The position numbers and the translations under genes were made by a program. A DNA stretch of 64,000 nucleotides from Lepraria neglecta (lineage: Eukaryota > Ascomycota > Lecanoromycetes > Lecanorales > Stereocaulaceae), in contig CM065650.1 in assembly GCA_033220425.1 (NCBI GenBank), forward strand, positions 4,712,001-4,776,000. The letters run 5' to 3'. This document shows, in pieces, positions 47,245-59,149 of the stretch (positions are counted from its first letter, which is position 1; each line of letters opens with the position of its first letter). The notes below the pieces were generated by a model. That model did no database searches. It was not told where the DNA came from and worked only from the letters and a program-made list of their open reading frames with translations.

Positions 47245-49172
47245 ATGTTGGGATCCATTTTAATCTTCTATCTACTACGTGTTGGCATCACCTTCGCTGC
47301 AGCACCTCTAGAGGAGCAAGCCACCATGCAAGACAAAGTCCATTCATTCGTCCAGTCCCTCCAGCTAGTGCCATCCCAAAATCAATCTCTGATAAGCCAG
47401 CTCGAGAGTGCCCAAAACGGCAACGGCCGCACAACAGCCAGTGAGATTGATCTCGCATGCCAGGTAGCGCAAGCATGTCTTGGGCCTGGTTCCGTGGAAA
47501 CAAAACCTGTGAATCAGACCGAGGTCGACGCTAACTGGTCGGTCATCCCTCAGTACTCCAAATTGCCGAATGCTAATCATAGTGATGAAGGTCTGAAGCA
47601 TGTTGGGCAACGCCATCGTGCGTATTACTTCCACGATCGACGGCAGAGACATCCAAGGCCCTCAAAATCGTCAGCTATTTTAAAACGAACTTCTCTGTCC
47701 GTAGCGGCGGCCACTCCCCGAATCCCGGCTGGTCCAGTATCAACGACACAGGTATCCTTATTGATTTGCAGAGGATGAACCAGTTCACTGTTAGCTCCGA
47801 CAATTCGATTGTAAGCTTGGGACCGGGTCTTCGATGGGGTGACGTCTACAATGCCTTGGACCCATATGGCCTGAGCGTTATAGGGGGTCGAATTCCTCAT
47901 GTGGGCGTCGCTGGACTGATTCTCGGAGGTTTGAGCTCCCTCGAAAAATTCGTTCTAAATAGAGCTAATTATGATCTTTTCAGGTGGATTCTTCCATTTT
48001 TCTGGGGAGTACGGTCTCGCTGCGGATAATGCTCAGAATTTTGAGGTAACATTATCGCAACAGTCGAAATTGCCATATACTGACTCTTATGACAGATTGT
48101 CCTGGCAGATGGCACCATTACGGATGCAAACGCAGAGCAGAACAGTGACCTCTTCTGGGCTTTGAAGGGCGGAGGACCAAACTTTGGTGACCCTCCATTG
48201 CTTTTAGCTATCACAGGTCTGCGATTCTGACTTATTACAGGAATTGTTACTCGATTCGACCTTTACACCATTCCAGTGAAGAGTGTCTGGTACCAGGTAG
48301 CGGTATATACAACCCATCAAGTTCCTGCTATTCTGGATGCCTTTACCCAATGGCAAAACAATGGTGCTTCGGACGTCAAGTCAACCGTGGCTCTCATCAT
48401 TGGACTTGAGAGTACCACGCTAGGACTGATCTATTCTGCCGCTGCCGAGAAGCCGACAGCCTTTGCTCCATTCTACGATCTTACTCCCACAGCGGTCGCT
48501 GTTCCCCCAACCAATGGCACAGTGAAGAGCCTGACTGACATTTTGGGGACCACATTCTCGAACCTTCCTGCGCGGTAAGCTATTATCAAACCTATACCTG
48601 GTTTGCCCTTTGTTTTCCGCGGCTTACATTTTTGAAGTCACGACTATAGGGGCACTGCCACTAAGATCGATGCAACGCTATACAAAGACGTTTACGCATT
48701 CTGGAGAGAGCAGGCGGTTTCGGCGCAAGCCGCCACTGGAGCTAACATGACCTTTACACTTCAGCCGGTCCCCGCTAGTCTTGCCGAAGCAGGTATTGCG
48801 AGGGGTGGAAATCCGATGGGGATTCCCCAGATTAATCACCAATGTGAGTTTGCTTTTTGTTTGGTGCATCCTGGTTGATAGCAGCTAACATCTACAGGGT
48901 GGACAACTCTTGTAGATTGGCAAGGTGAAAATAACGATGATACAGTGAGGGCAGCTCCCATCGCCACTACCGAGAAGTGGAAGGAGTTAGGAGAGGAACG
49001 TGGCTTATATCTCCCATTCTTGTACATGGGCGACTCATCGAGAGATCAGAACCCGATCGCTGGATACGGCGTGACCAATGTGGATAAACTGAAGGCCGTG
49101 TCTCAAAAATACGACCCGACTCAGATCTTCCAGACCCTGCAGAACAACGGGTTCCTGCTTTCGAAGGTGTAG
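47245..49172 (+). CDS. BBE-type FAD-linked oxidase 2, intact
   Basis: Berberine-bridge-like flavoenzyme, about 560 residues and six introns. [20 protein letters not shown] at 47245 is a signal peptide or anchor. Intron 1 contains a perfect TGCTAAT branch site and joins DANW to [10 protein letters not shown]. The FAD domain has [14 protein letters not shown] (covalent flavin His), [20 protein letters not shown] and LILGG joined across an intron to [15 protein letters not shown]. Then come [15 protein letters not shown] and [12 protein letters not shown]. The C-terminal BBE segment reads [20 protein letters not shown] and [16 protein letters not shown]. All joins keep frame; stop at 49172. Such enzymes oxidise alcohols or close rings in secreted compartments. 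It is tandem with the dead paralogue at 40.7-42.5 kb, so it may cover a similar step; the substrate is unknown. Confidence 0.9.
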
Positions 49173-49774
49173 ATACGTCTTGGTAGGCAGGTGGTAGGCA
49201 GGTGGTAGATTAGCTGTCATGTTGATGATCAACTTTTGCGACCAATATGATTCCTAAAGTGCTTTCTAGAAGAATTTCTTGTGTGAATCTGCCCGGAACG
49301 ACCTCTAAAAACCCCACCACTCAAACTTCATGCCTCTAGAGATGGTCGTTCTGCTAGTTGTTTACATCAAAAGAGGGATCAAGATCTACATCAACACCAC
49401 TCAGGCACGACGGTTCCTGGAGGTCTAGGTTGAGTTCAATGAGTTGAATATTGCCAGATACAATGAGGCTCAATAATTGAAAATGACGATGATTCTAAGC
49501 CAGAAACATATCCTTCGCGACCGTCCTGGCACTCACCAATGGATCAGAGTAGGGATTTATTTGGGTCTGTTACCCAAACTTTGAGGCATCAAAACGATCC
49601 AGCATATCCATCTTCACATCTTGGCAGATACCCAATGTCGTTTCTTTATAGCGCCTGTCTTAATGATGGCCAAGCTTGTCGGGGTATACTTCTTCCATAC
49701 CCCAAGGCCAAGTCCAAGACCGTCTTCCTGCATCGTACCCGATTTAAATACCGCAGACGGAACTAAATGCTGAC
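49173..49774. other. Spacer between BBE gene 2 and the O-methyltransferase
   Basis: A short tandem array GTGGTAGGCAG occurs two and a half times at about 49180-49207 just after the BBE stop. No other feature is recognised; the true 5' exon of the methyltransferase may lie here. Confidence 0.45.
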
Positions 49775-51350
49775 ATGCACGATGACATCATAGTTTTTAA
49801 ACAGGATCGGAACGTCTTGACTGAGAAATCTTCCGGCTCTCTTTTGGACAGTTCATTCGCGTTGCTGACTGCTTGTGGGTTCTATAAAAATTTCCCCCTC
49901 GACGCTTCTGAAGATCATGGACGCTATATCGCATCTCTGTTGAAAGACATTAGTACTTTAGAAACCCAGACGAAAAATGTTTATGCCCATGAAGCCGTTC
50001 GTGCCAAGATGTTACAAGCCACGAAGAGCCTGGTCAGCGCTCTCGAAAAGCCCGGGGATGCTGTATTCCACAATGCTTTCTTGGTAATTAATTCCCTATC
50101 GTTTCAGAGGATCGAGTTGGCCTGCTAATAATTTTCTCTTCTAGCTAGTCCAAAGTACGTGTGTGAGAGTGGCCGTCGACCTCGGTCTCTTCGAGTTGAT
50201 AGCGCAAGAGAAGCAGGACAAGAGGCCAGTGACCGCCAAGGAACTGGCGGCTCAGACCTAGGCAGAGCATTTACTAATCGGTATTAATGGTTTTCTGACA
50301 TCAGGAAACAACATCTAAAGTTCTGAGTTAGTCCGTATCTTGCGAGTCCTTGTCGGTGTAGGATTTGTCGCCGAAGTCGAGAAGGAAGTATACACTGCCA
50401 CTCCTCTGACGATACAAATGACCCGTCCAGCATATCAAGCATGCATTAGACATCAGTAAGTCTCTATCAACACGAAGTTCGCCCCAATTTGTGCGAGTGC
50501 AGTGGACCGCTAACCTCTCCTCACAGCTTTGACTTTGGAACCCGTACCCTCGCGCAATTACCCGTCTGGTTCAAAAGCAACGGATGTCGATCGCCCACCA
50601 GCGTGACTTCTGGACCCCTCTAGCACATCTTCACCACCGATCTCCCAAGATTTGAATACTGGGCGGCCCTTCCGGGCGATGTATTGCAGAACTTCAATAC
50701 TTACATGACAGGCAACAGAAGCAGCCGACCAAGCTGGATTGAGTGGTTCCCTGTAGAGCACAACGTGCTGCGAGGTGCCAAAGAAGATGATGGTGCTGTG
50801 CTGATCTTTGACGTAGCTGGCGGTCGCGGACATTACCTCGAGACTTTCAGACAAAGATTTCCTGACGCCAAGGGGCGGATGATATTGCAAGGCCTACCAC
50901 ACGTAATCAGTGACGTTCAGGACCTTGACCCTCGGATTGAAAGTATGGCGCACGATATGTTCTAGCTGCAGCCTATCGAAGGTATCTAGTTCCCCCACGT
51001 CCTCCTCACAAATCAATCATCATCTCAAACTGTGTTAGGAGCCCGCGTCTAATTCCTCTATTTCGTCCTGCATGACTGGTCTGATGCCCTCGCCGCCTAG
51101 ATACTCACACACATCGCCGCGGCAATGGCACCCGGCTACTCAAAGCTCATTCTCGGCGAATTCATTCTGCCGGATACGGGCGCACCGTTTTTAGCCTCTG
51201 GATTCGATTGGCAGATGATGGTGCTGCATTCGGGCATGGAGCGGTCGGAAGGGCAATGGAGAGAGCTGATTAAGGGTGTAGGGCTGGAGACTGTTGGCTT
51301 CTGGCAGGGAAAGGAAGGGGGAGGGCATCATTGAGGTGGTCAAAAGAGGT
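49775..51350 (+). pseudogene. O-methyltransferase (COMT type), multiple stops
   Basis: Plant-type/fungal SAM O-methyltransferase. The N-terminal dimerisation part is visible (DISTLETQTKNVYAHEAV, ALEKPGDAVFHNAFL, VRVAVDLGLFELIAQEK). The winged helix reads LVRILRVLVGVGFVAEVE. SAM motif I is VLIFDVAGGRGHYLETF, later PRIESMAHDMF, then the catalytic His in YFVLHDWSD and LILGEFILPDTGAPF. In-frame stops: TAG at 50259-50261, 50621-50623 (Gln-like), 50963-50965 and 51098-51100 (Gln-like), and TAA at 51050-51052. The C-terminal end runs close to 51350. Substrates in this family are usually phenolic hydroxyls of polyketides or aromatics. With five stops there is no active product. Confidence 0.85.
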
Positions 51351-53831
51351 TGACCAACAAGAATTACAGATTACATCATGAAAGAATATGTTTGACAACG
51401 TGACTACATGACTATGTTGAATACGTCGATCTAACTTTGTGCTTCACGAGAGATGTATTGAAGGGTGACGCTTAAGCGCAAGGGGAAGAAGATAGTTCTA
51501 AAGAAAGTTGGACGTTCAAATAGAAACGTCCCTAGCTAATAAGATGGGTTGAAAGGAAAATGTGAGATTCAACAGCGACGACGAGGTGCCGAAATTTCAA
51601 GCAACCTCGAATAAGCTAGCGTTATCGGTTGGCCTTGGCAGGGCACAGAAATAGTGGTATCCAGTCCTCAAAACTCCAAAAAAATCAACATCAACGAGGA
51701 ACATTCCTTCTGAACCAGATTGATCTTCAACAAACAATATTCAAGTTGAAGTTTCAGCTCCTCAAAATGCCACACTTTTTTAAACAGCTTGCATAATGGC
51801 CTGCGGACTATGTATGGTTCACAACCACCAACATGATTTCTTATTTTCACAATAAGCAAGACGGTTCTCTTAGCATTCTGTGTCAATGTCGAGATGCTAG
51901 TAATTCTATGCCGTTATGTAATTACTTGCAAGATGTATATGCGGCCGTTTGAGGCGGCTACTCTTATAGCAACGAGTAGCTATGCCATAGAAAGTCCGCT
52001 ACATGCTTCTTGACCTGTCCAATACCCAATCAATCGGGTGCAAGCCACCTAACTCTGCATATTGGAGCCTTCTGACATACATCTAAAGATTCTCATCAAG
52101 AGAAGAGAGGGCAGACTCTTAACAATGCTTCGCAACTCCTGTACCTGCTTTGATGCTATGCGTCTGCTGTTGCTAGCTATACAATCAATGAAACGCTTGT
52201 TCCGAGCTCATGTGCCTCGAGAGCTCGCAGCTTTCCATGAGATGACTCTGGATTTCATGAAGGACACAATTGCTCCCACGAAAAGAATCATTTCGGCCAT
52301 TTCTTCCGACCACGGCCGTGCCCCCTCTGTAGAGGTCATCAGCGCCGTCCCGCAGCACTGTAGCTTGAAATGAATGCTGACCCGGTTCCACTGCTGCACC
52401 AACTTCGATATCCCCAACATAGCCTGCCTCCTTTTCTCCAACATTCCCTTCATCGTCCTCTCCCACAGCTCTCCTTCCACCTTCTACCCAACTCCTGTCC
52501 TTTTCACCTTTAATCCATGCACCACCCTCCTCTGTATTCTTTCTTCTGTATCCTTGGTTGTCTAAGGTAATCGCTCCTCGACTCCATTGGCCGTCGCCAT
52601 CCTCACTAGATCGGCTTGTCGCCGCAACGAGGAGACTGGGTTGTGCCATTTGCCGGTAGCTGGGTGCGCACAAATAGCCAAAATTCCTCAAACGTGCTCC
52701 CTCCCGATCTTTTCACCATAAGTGGTATACTGAATGCAACGGAATCCGTCCGCTTCTCCGACTACGGCCTGCCATTTCAAGCCTGCCTGACATGTACTCT
52801 TGGATCTCATCGGCCGCTATCGACGCCGACAGGCCTCCTAATGTTCGCATCGGACGGACTGAGCTACGTTATAATCATGAGGATGTGGATCTGGTCCTCC
52901 TGTTGAGCCGGGGCAGTCAGATGACATGGGGAGATTGGACGGTTAGGATATATGGGATTGTATATTTCATTTTCGAATATGCGAGTGTCCCAACATATTT
53001 CGAAATCTTCAAAGATGATGTTCAATGAGGCGTAGGATTGTTTGCGTAGGATATCTTTGTTGAGGTAGACTAGCTCTGAAATTTAGGAGGAACTTATTGA
53101 AAGTTGAGATGCAATGTCGAAATCATTGACGAGGCTTGACCCTTATATAAAGTACAATTACTGGTGCTTGAGTAGGTATGGGTAGTAGCCCTAGCCGTGG
53201 GCCAGCTTGCCCAGCACTGCCACAGAGCAGGGTACAGTCATGAAGGTTATGTGCCACCAAATTTACCCCATTACATTGCAGCCCATTCTCTATCTGCAGT
53301 CGTTACATTGCGCTTTTCGCAATGGATCGGTTGCACTTGCTCTGTGGACGTCGCTGTTGACACAGCGCTTCAGACGCAAATAGAGTGAACGCCGAGAAGC
53401 CCGAGCTTGGCGTTTCTAAGAATAGATTTCCCCCACCAACGAAGCTAAAAATAAGCTTGAATAGGGTTATTTTGGATACGCCATTTATTCTGCATCAGCC
53501 TTGTGGCTGCTTACAATATGCCCGAATCTGATGCAGGTGTTCTCGATTTGTTTCAGATCTTAGTCTGCTACCATGCACGATGTACATTATTAAACATTGG
53601 TACTTGATACTTACGATTCTCAATAGATGTATATAACAAGTGATTATCTGCCACAATGTCTTCAGAATACAGAGCACCCACAAAACGAACTCACAAACCA
53701 GCATTGTTCATACTACCTTCTGAGAACACTAGAAACCTTCCTGTCTTAAGAAAAGGTTTAAATCTTCCGCTCATCTCCATCTCGCTTCTACCAATCAAAA
53801 TTCACATCAGTCCGTAAAGCACTCAGACATA
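51351..53831. other. Gene-poor stretch with unrecognised ORFs
   Basis: Mostly non-coding. Two stretches look weakly coding on the plus strand: 52062-52373 (FHEMTLDFMKDTIAPTKRII) and 52600-53028 (GRTELRYNHEDVDLVLLLS). The second is Pro/aromatic-rich with an N-terminal part in another frame. Neither matches a family I know and no convincing splice model joins them. A minus-strand frame at 52185-52691 is Gly/Glu-rich and likely a shadow. Confidence 0.35.
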
Positions 53832-54609
53832 ATGGCAGATCCCATCACTATCGCCATCCTCCCAATTATACTTGCCGGTATTCAAAGCGGCCTCCAACTC
53901 GCCCTTGATGCAATGCCAGAAATTCACGATGCAAGGAACAAATACGCTGTCAAGAAGCTCAATGCGTTATTTTTCAAGGCGAGAATGGGCGAGCTGACTG
54001 AGAAAGGTAAGAATGTTCCTAGCTTGTGGATACTTTTTAAATTAGTATTAAGTCCTAACATATGATTCGGTAGATTTTGAACAAGCGAAACACTATTACT
54101 TCAAAATCCAAGCTGTTGCTCTCTTCTCCAAAAACCAAACCCTGTTGGAACACCTTGAGAAGGGTTTGCATCTTATGGAAGAGACCCTCGTTGTGAAGAA
54201 CCTCATGAATAAGAAGACGGAAATCCAATCTTCGGATATAGACATCTTGAATTCTAAAGTACAGGTATTCAGGGCGTTGAACATGGGAGATGCGATAGTG
54301 GAGACCTGCAAGAAGCATGATTTGCCGGACTACGAAAGCACCATGAATACGTCGGCTCCTCTTGAAGGGCAAACATCCCGCACGACGGAGAACAATCTGG
54401 TCAAATCCAAGGCGTGGGAGAAGCCCGCTATGTGGTGTACGGTTTCTGTCATGCTCTTCGTCCCTAAAATCAGACATAAGTGCTAGAAGTCAACTCGAAT
54501 TGGACATGTTTACTGGCTTGGTGGAGTTGCATCGGGACTTTGAATTGAGCGAGGTGATTGGCGTCAAAAAAGTTCCGCCGAGAACACTTCGCATGTGGTC
54601 AAAATAGTC
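53832..54609 (+). CDS. Hypothetical helical protein
   Basis: The ATG at 53832 starts MADPITIAILPIILAGIQSG, an N-terminal hydrophobic helix of the kind seen at the front of some fungal HeLo/NLR-associated proteins. An intron at about 54008-54073 (GTAAGA to CGGTAG) joins GELTEK to DFEQAKHYYFKIQ. A Lys/Glu-rich helical part follows (NQTLLEHLEKGLHLMEETL). The first frame stops at 54484-54486. A protein-like continuation in another frame (LELDMFTGLVELHRDFEL) ends at 54607, so a second intron or a frameshift near 54440-54490 is possible. No domain can be named; membership of the cluster is doubtful. Confidence 0.5.
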
Positions 54610-55267
54610 ATTTTAGTAGATATAATAGTTCATTACAATCATCGATAGCATTTTCACTCTGAGTTAGTGAGATCTGGGGTACTGATAATTCGTTCCAAGG
54701 GGAAACCGCGCAAGAGGATTGCCCTAATATTTGTCAGGGAGATAAAGCAAAAGAGCTCTATGCTGTTGTTTGAATATAATATTGAATATGTAAAATGATC
54801 AGTCTTCTATCGAGGAGGAACTGTATATGAGCATGCGCTAAGCCACTAGTAGCCCTCGCCCTATGTGGTAAAGGCTGAGGTATGCGCGCATGTATATATG
54901 CATGCAACCGTAACAATATTCCTCAAGGAATCGTGAAATTCAGCGTCGCAAAACATCTTGCGTCACCTCCCGCAGTCATGGAAATGAATATCAAGAAAGC
55001 GCTGACTATTTCTGTGGTAATCACCAATACTTATGGTACTTGAGATGGCTTCCACAGTGTCGGCAAGCACTCCGCCACCTCGGCTTCACGTGACCGTCCA
55101 TCTACCTTCTGTTATCTCGTTTTCTAGTATTGAAAAGCTACAGCTCGAGGTGCATATGACTATTGAATACCCTCAGCCAATAACCATCGCACTGAAACGC
55201 AGCCGCTAATGGCCGCTTTATCTTCGAACCGCTCTAACCCTAGTGCCTAGTTGGCGTAAGTCTGCGT
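54610..55267. other. Intergenic, nothing recognised
   Basis: AT-rich downstream region of the hypothetical gene and of the NRPS-like relic. Confidence 0.45.
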
Positions 55268-57586
55268 CTACGCGGACGGAAAGCTCTTCGCTATAATCAG
55301 CTCGAGAAAATAGGCCACATTGAGCAGGACGTCATTCCAACTGAGGTGCTCGATCAGGCATTTCATGTGAGGTGGTGAGTCTAACATGCCAAGAAATACC
55401 ACTTTGTAGCCAAGTTTCTCAAGTCTTTTAGCAATCTCGCAGGCAACTGTCGATCCTAGCGAGTACCCAGCAATGGCATATGGCCCGTGAAGCTGATGCC
55501 GCGTTATGTTATCAACGTAACAATTGGCGATGTCTGCGATGGAGGTGAAGTAGTCGCTATAGTTGATGTCTGTGTTGAGCCCTCGGGTCCGTAATCCGTA
55601 CACTGTACGATCGGAGAGATATTTAGCCAGCACGACGAAGACTAGCACGTCGCCGGAGCCAGGATGGACGAACTACAACGGCGATTTACCACTAGTTGGG
55701 TTGGAATGAAGGGGTACGACTGGATCGTATTGTGCGCTACGTTCTTGATTAAGCCTTTTCACTTCGCCGGCAATTCCGCGTATCGTTGGTGTGGTCAACA
55801 ACAGGCCGACTGGCATAGTGTGGATGAGTGCAAGACATTTCTCCAAGAGTCTTTTGAGACTAAAGAGATCCGTCGATGTAATGCCAAGGTCGAATATGCT
55901 GTTGTTGACACCGAGTTCCTCTTCTGGGACATCTACAACATCCTGTACCGCATTCAGTATTGTATTCTCGACGGCGGTCGCTGGGTCTTCGCGGCGTGCG
56001 ACCTTGAACTTTTTGACATGGATGTCTTTGGCATCCTCGTACTGGTCAAATAAGTTGTCCTCAAACGAAGCTCTGATTTTCGCCCGTGATATTTTACCCA
56101 AGGCAGACTTCTGGAGGAAGATTTTGGCAAAGGTATGGTGTGTCTGGGCCGACAAGTCATACACATGCCGACCATAAGAGCGATTCTACTAGCGGTTTCA
56201 ACCCTTCTCGCAATATCTTTGGGATCGAACGTTGGGTGATAAACGACACAAAGTTCTTCGCCCTGCGATCTGGGTGGCCTGTAGGAGAATACCACCGTGT
56301 AAGACGGCGTGAGTCCTGCAATGTTGGCGCTTTCCAATGCTGTCTCGATTTCGTTGGGAAAATATTTAACACCATTCAAATTTATGGACTCTTTTTCCCT
56401 TCCCGCAATGTTCAGGTTGCCCTTTTCGTCAATGTAGGCCCTGTCACCTGTGGTGAACCAGCCGTCATCCGTGAACGATGCTGCCGTTTCTTTGGAATTG
56501 TTAAAGTATTCCCGGAACACAAGACTGCCAGTGATTTGCAGATCGCCAATATTGCCGCACGTAGCCTCGCATACTATGGCATCTGCAATCCGCATATGAA
56601 TGCCAGGAACCGGCTCCCCCAGAGAAGCAAAGGAGTTGCCTCTCTTCAAATCGTATGTTGGGCAGCTTTTGCTATAGATGCACTCAGCGCAAGTTTCAGT
56701 CATTCCAAATCCAGGCCGAATGAACTCGACGCGGAGCCCCTGCTCTTGAAGAACCCTAGTAAGAGCAACAGCAGTCTCGACCACGTTCGACTCGCCTCCT
56801 GAGATGAGATGCCTCAAGCATGATAAGTTGAACTTAATTTGCGAATCAACCGAAGTGCCTATGCTTTGCAGTAGACGAGCAAGGAAGAAATGCGGAGCAA
56901 ACGTATATGTCACCCGGTGCAACTCTACGAGTCGCAAGAACTCGAGAGGATTTGCAATGACAGTGGAAGCAGGGACATGGACAAGCTCTGCTCCCAGGTA
57001 CATGGCATGCATATGAGTCTCGATCATGCTTGCGACGTGATCGAAGCCAATCCAGTTCAGAAAGACGTCTGTCGCCGTCGTTGCGAAGAACGTACTCTTT
57101 GCTTCGATGGATGCAACGATCTGCTCGTGACGTAGGACAACAGCCTTCGCGTCGGAGCTCCCGGATGTAAGCATCAGTGTTGCTGGGTCCAGCGGAGATT
57201 TATCTCTGCCAGCAGGCTCACAATCTTCGTCGTTCTGGGCAGGCTGGAAATGATCTACAGTATGTAAGTCCACATTCCGAACACCTCGAAAGTCCTCGGC
57301 TAGGTCGTCTGAGGTGAGTATGCTGGGTTGCTGAAGCATATCACGGACAACGCTCTTGATGGTCTCGGTGGTCTGGTTTCAAACGCAAACCGGACCAACT
57401 ACGAGGTTTAATTGGTAGGTGGTCTGGTTTAAAAGTCAAACCGTCTAAACCATTAAAACCAGTAGTCACTAATGGTTTAAATGGTTTAAGGGCGGGGACA
57501 TTAGAAAGGAGCCGCATCTCACCAAGTTCTGGTGTAAATTGCACCAAAATCGGGTGGGAAGTCGCTCAAGCTCGGATCGAGTTCCC

Positions 57587-58556
57587 TTACAGTCGATTGC
57601 AGAACCATTGGCGCGAGAAAATCAGAATTTTGGGGGGCGCTCCGGGGGTAGGGAAGGCGGGCGAAATGGGCCAAAATTTTGGAAAACCAGCTATACAGTA
57701 ACAACCAACGCTGATCCGGGGGCCTAGTAAACGGGGAATTCAAGCGCCTATCCAGCTTTATTAGGCCATAAACTTTGTATATCTAATGCAGCGTTAGACA
57801 GCCATCGTAAAGGCGATTCTATGATTTTTTTATTTTTTTTGTTGATTCGCGCTAGTATAGGGCTGAAAAGTAAACAAAAAAAATCAGATTTTTAACCCTA
57901 TTTGCGATGGCTGTCCAGCGCTATACTATATATATAAAGCTGATAGCCTAATAGAGCTGGACGAGCCTATTAATCACCCGTTTACTGTAATTTCTACGCA
58001 GCGTTGGTTGTCGCTGTACAGCTACTTTTCTAAAAATTTGGCCCATTGCGCGCGCCTTCCCTACCCCCAGAATCCCCTCAAATTCTGATTTTCTAACTGC
58101 TCGGCGCCAACAGCTTTGAAATCTACAGCATATCAACAACCAACGCTGCTCCGGGGGCCTAGTAAACAGGCAATTAGCGGGCTCGTCCAGCTCTATTAGG
58201 CTATCAGCTTTATATATATAGTACAGCGCTGGACAGCCATCGCAAATAGGGTTAAAAATCTGATTTTTTTTGTTTACTTTTCAGCCCTACACTAGCGCGA
58301 ATCAATAAAAAAAAAAAATCATAGAATCGCCTTTACGATGGCTGTCTAACGCTGTATTAGATATACAAAGTTTATAGCCTAATAAAGCTAGATAGGCGCT
58401 TGAATTCCCCGTTTACTAGGCCCCCGGAGCAGCGTTGGTTGTTACTGTATAGCTGGTTTTCCAAAATTTTGGCCCATTTCGCCCGCCTTCCCTACCCCCG
58501 GAGCGCCCCCCAAAATTCTGATTTTCTCGCGCCAATGGTTCTACAATCGACTGTAA
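57587..58556. repeat. 970 bp foldback (near-palindromic) element
   Basis: Outer arms TTACAGTCGATTGCAG (57587) and CTACAATCGACTGTAA (58541-58556) are inverted complements. Inner arms match too: 57883-58022 pairs with about 58130-58266. The loop region is about 58022-58130. Runs of T at 57827-57840 and of A at 58305-58318 face each other. The relic at 7675-8130 belongs to the same family. Non-coding. Confidence 0.85.
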
Positions 58557-58666
58557 TGATTTTAAGTCACAATTCGGCTGTATTTGCCAATACCGCCGAC
58601 GAGGTATGCGATAGCGATACCACGAAATAAAGTATACAGAAACACCCCTCGGGGTTTATAGACATC

Positions 58667-59049
58667 TTAGTGTTCTCACTCCTGAAGCTATACACACCGG
58701 CACAAGTGGATATGTAAATAGATGCTTGGGCGGTCTAACGCCAGGGCTAGCAGGCCTAGAAAGGCTACAACAGGTGCCCCAGCGCTAGAAAACTCCCATG
58801 CCTAGGCGGCATAGACCTGGAGTGTAGATAGGCTATATATAGGCTATGTATAAGGTGCGGGTAGGCGGGAAAGAACTGCTATGGCTCTGAAAGAGATGAA
58901 CTCGACTGAAGAGCCAACTGCTGGTGGGATGCTCATACAAATAGTGCTCTCAGGAAGCACGGATCTCTCGCTATGGCCCATGGTCATGGCGCATGGCTGA
59001 AACCGCATCTAATCATGAGACACACTAACCCACAGTCCCACTGTAGCGA
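58667..59049 (+). repeat. 383 bp dispersed repeat, copy 2
   Basis: Matches 16004-16386 with very few differences. It interrupts a sequence whose uninterrupted form (ACGTCCTAAACAACACC) is seen in the related element near 23110. This shows that it is a later insertion, with at most a 2-3 bp duplication at the join. Confidence 0.9.
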
Positions 59050-59149
59050 CTAAACAACACCGGCGTGTATCTGGCTTGTAGATAGATAAATACACAATAG
59101 CATGTCGTCGCCCTGAGCAAAGTTGATTGATTAATTGATTGATTTATTC

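Noticed and set aside
52185-52691. Gly/Glu-rich 168-codon minus-strand frame
   Set aside because: Low-complexity composition and overlap with weak plus-strand coding signals suggest a shadow frame.
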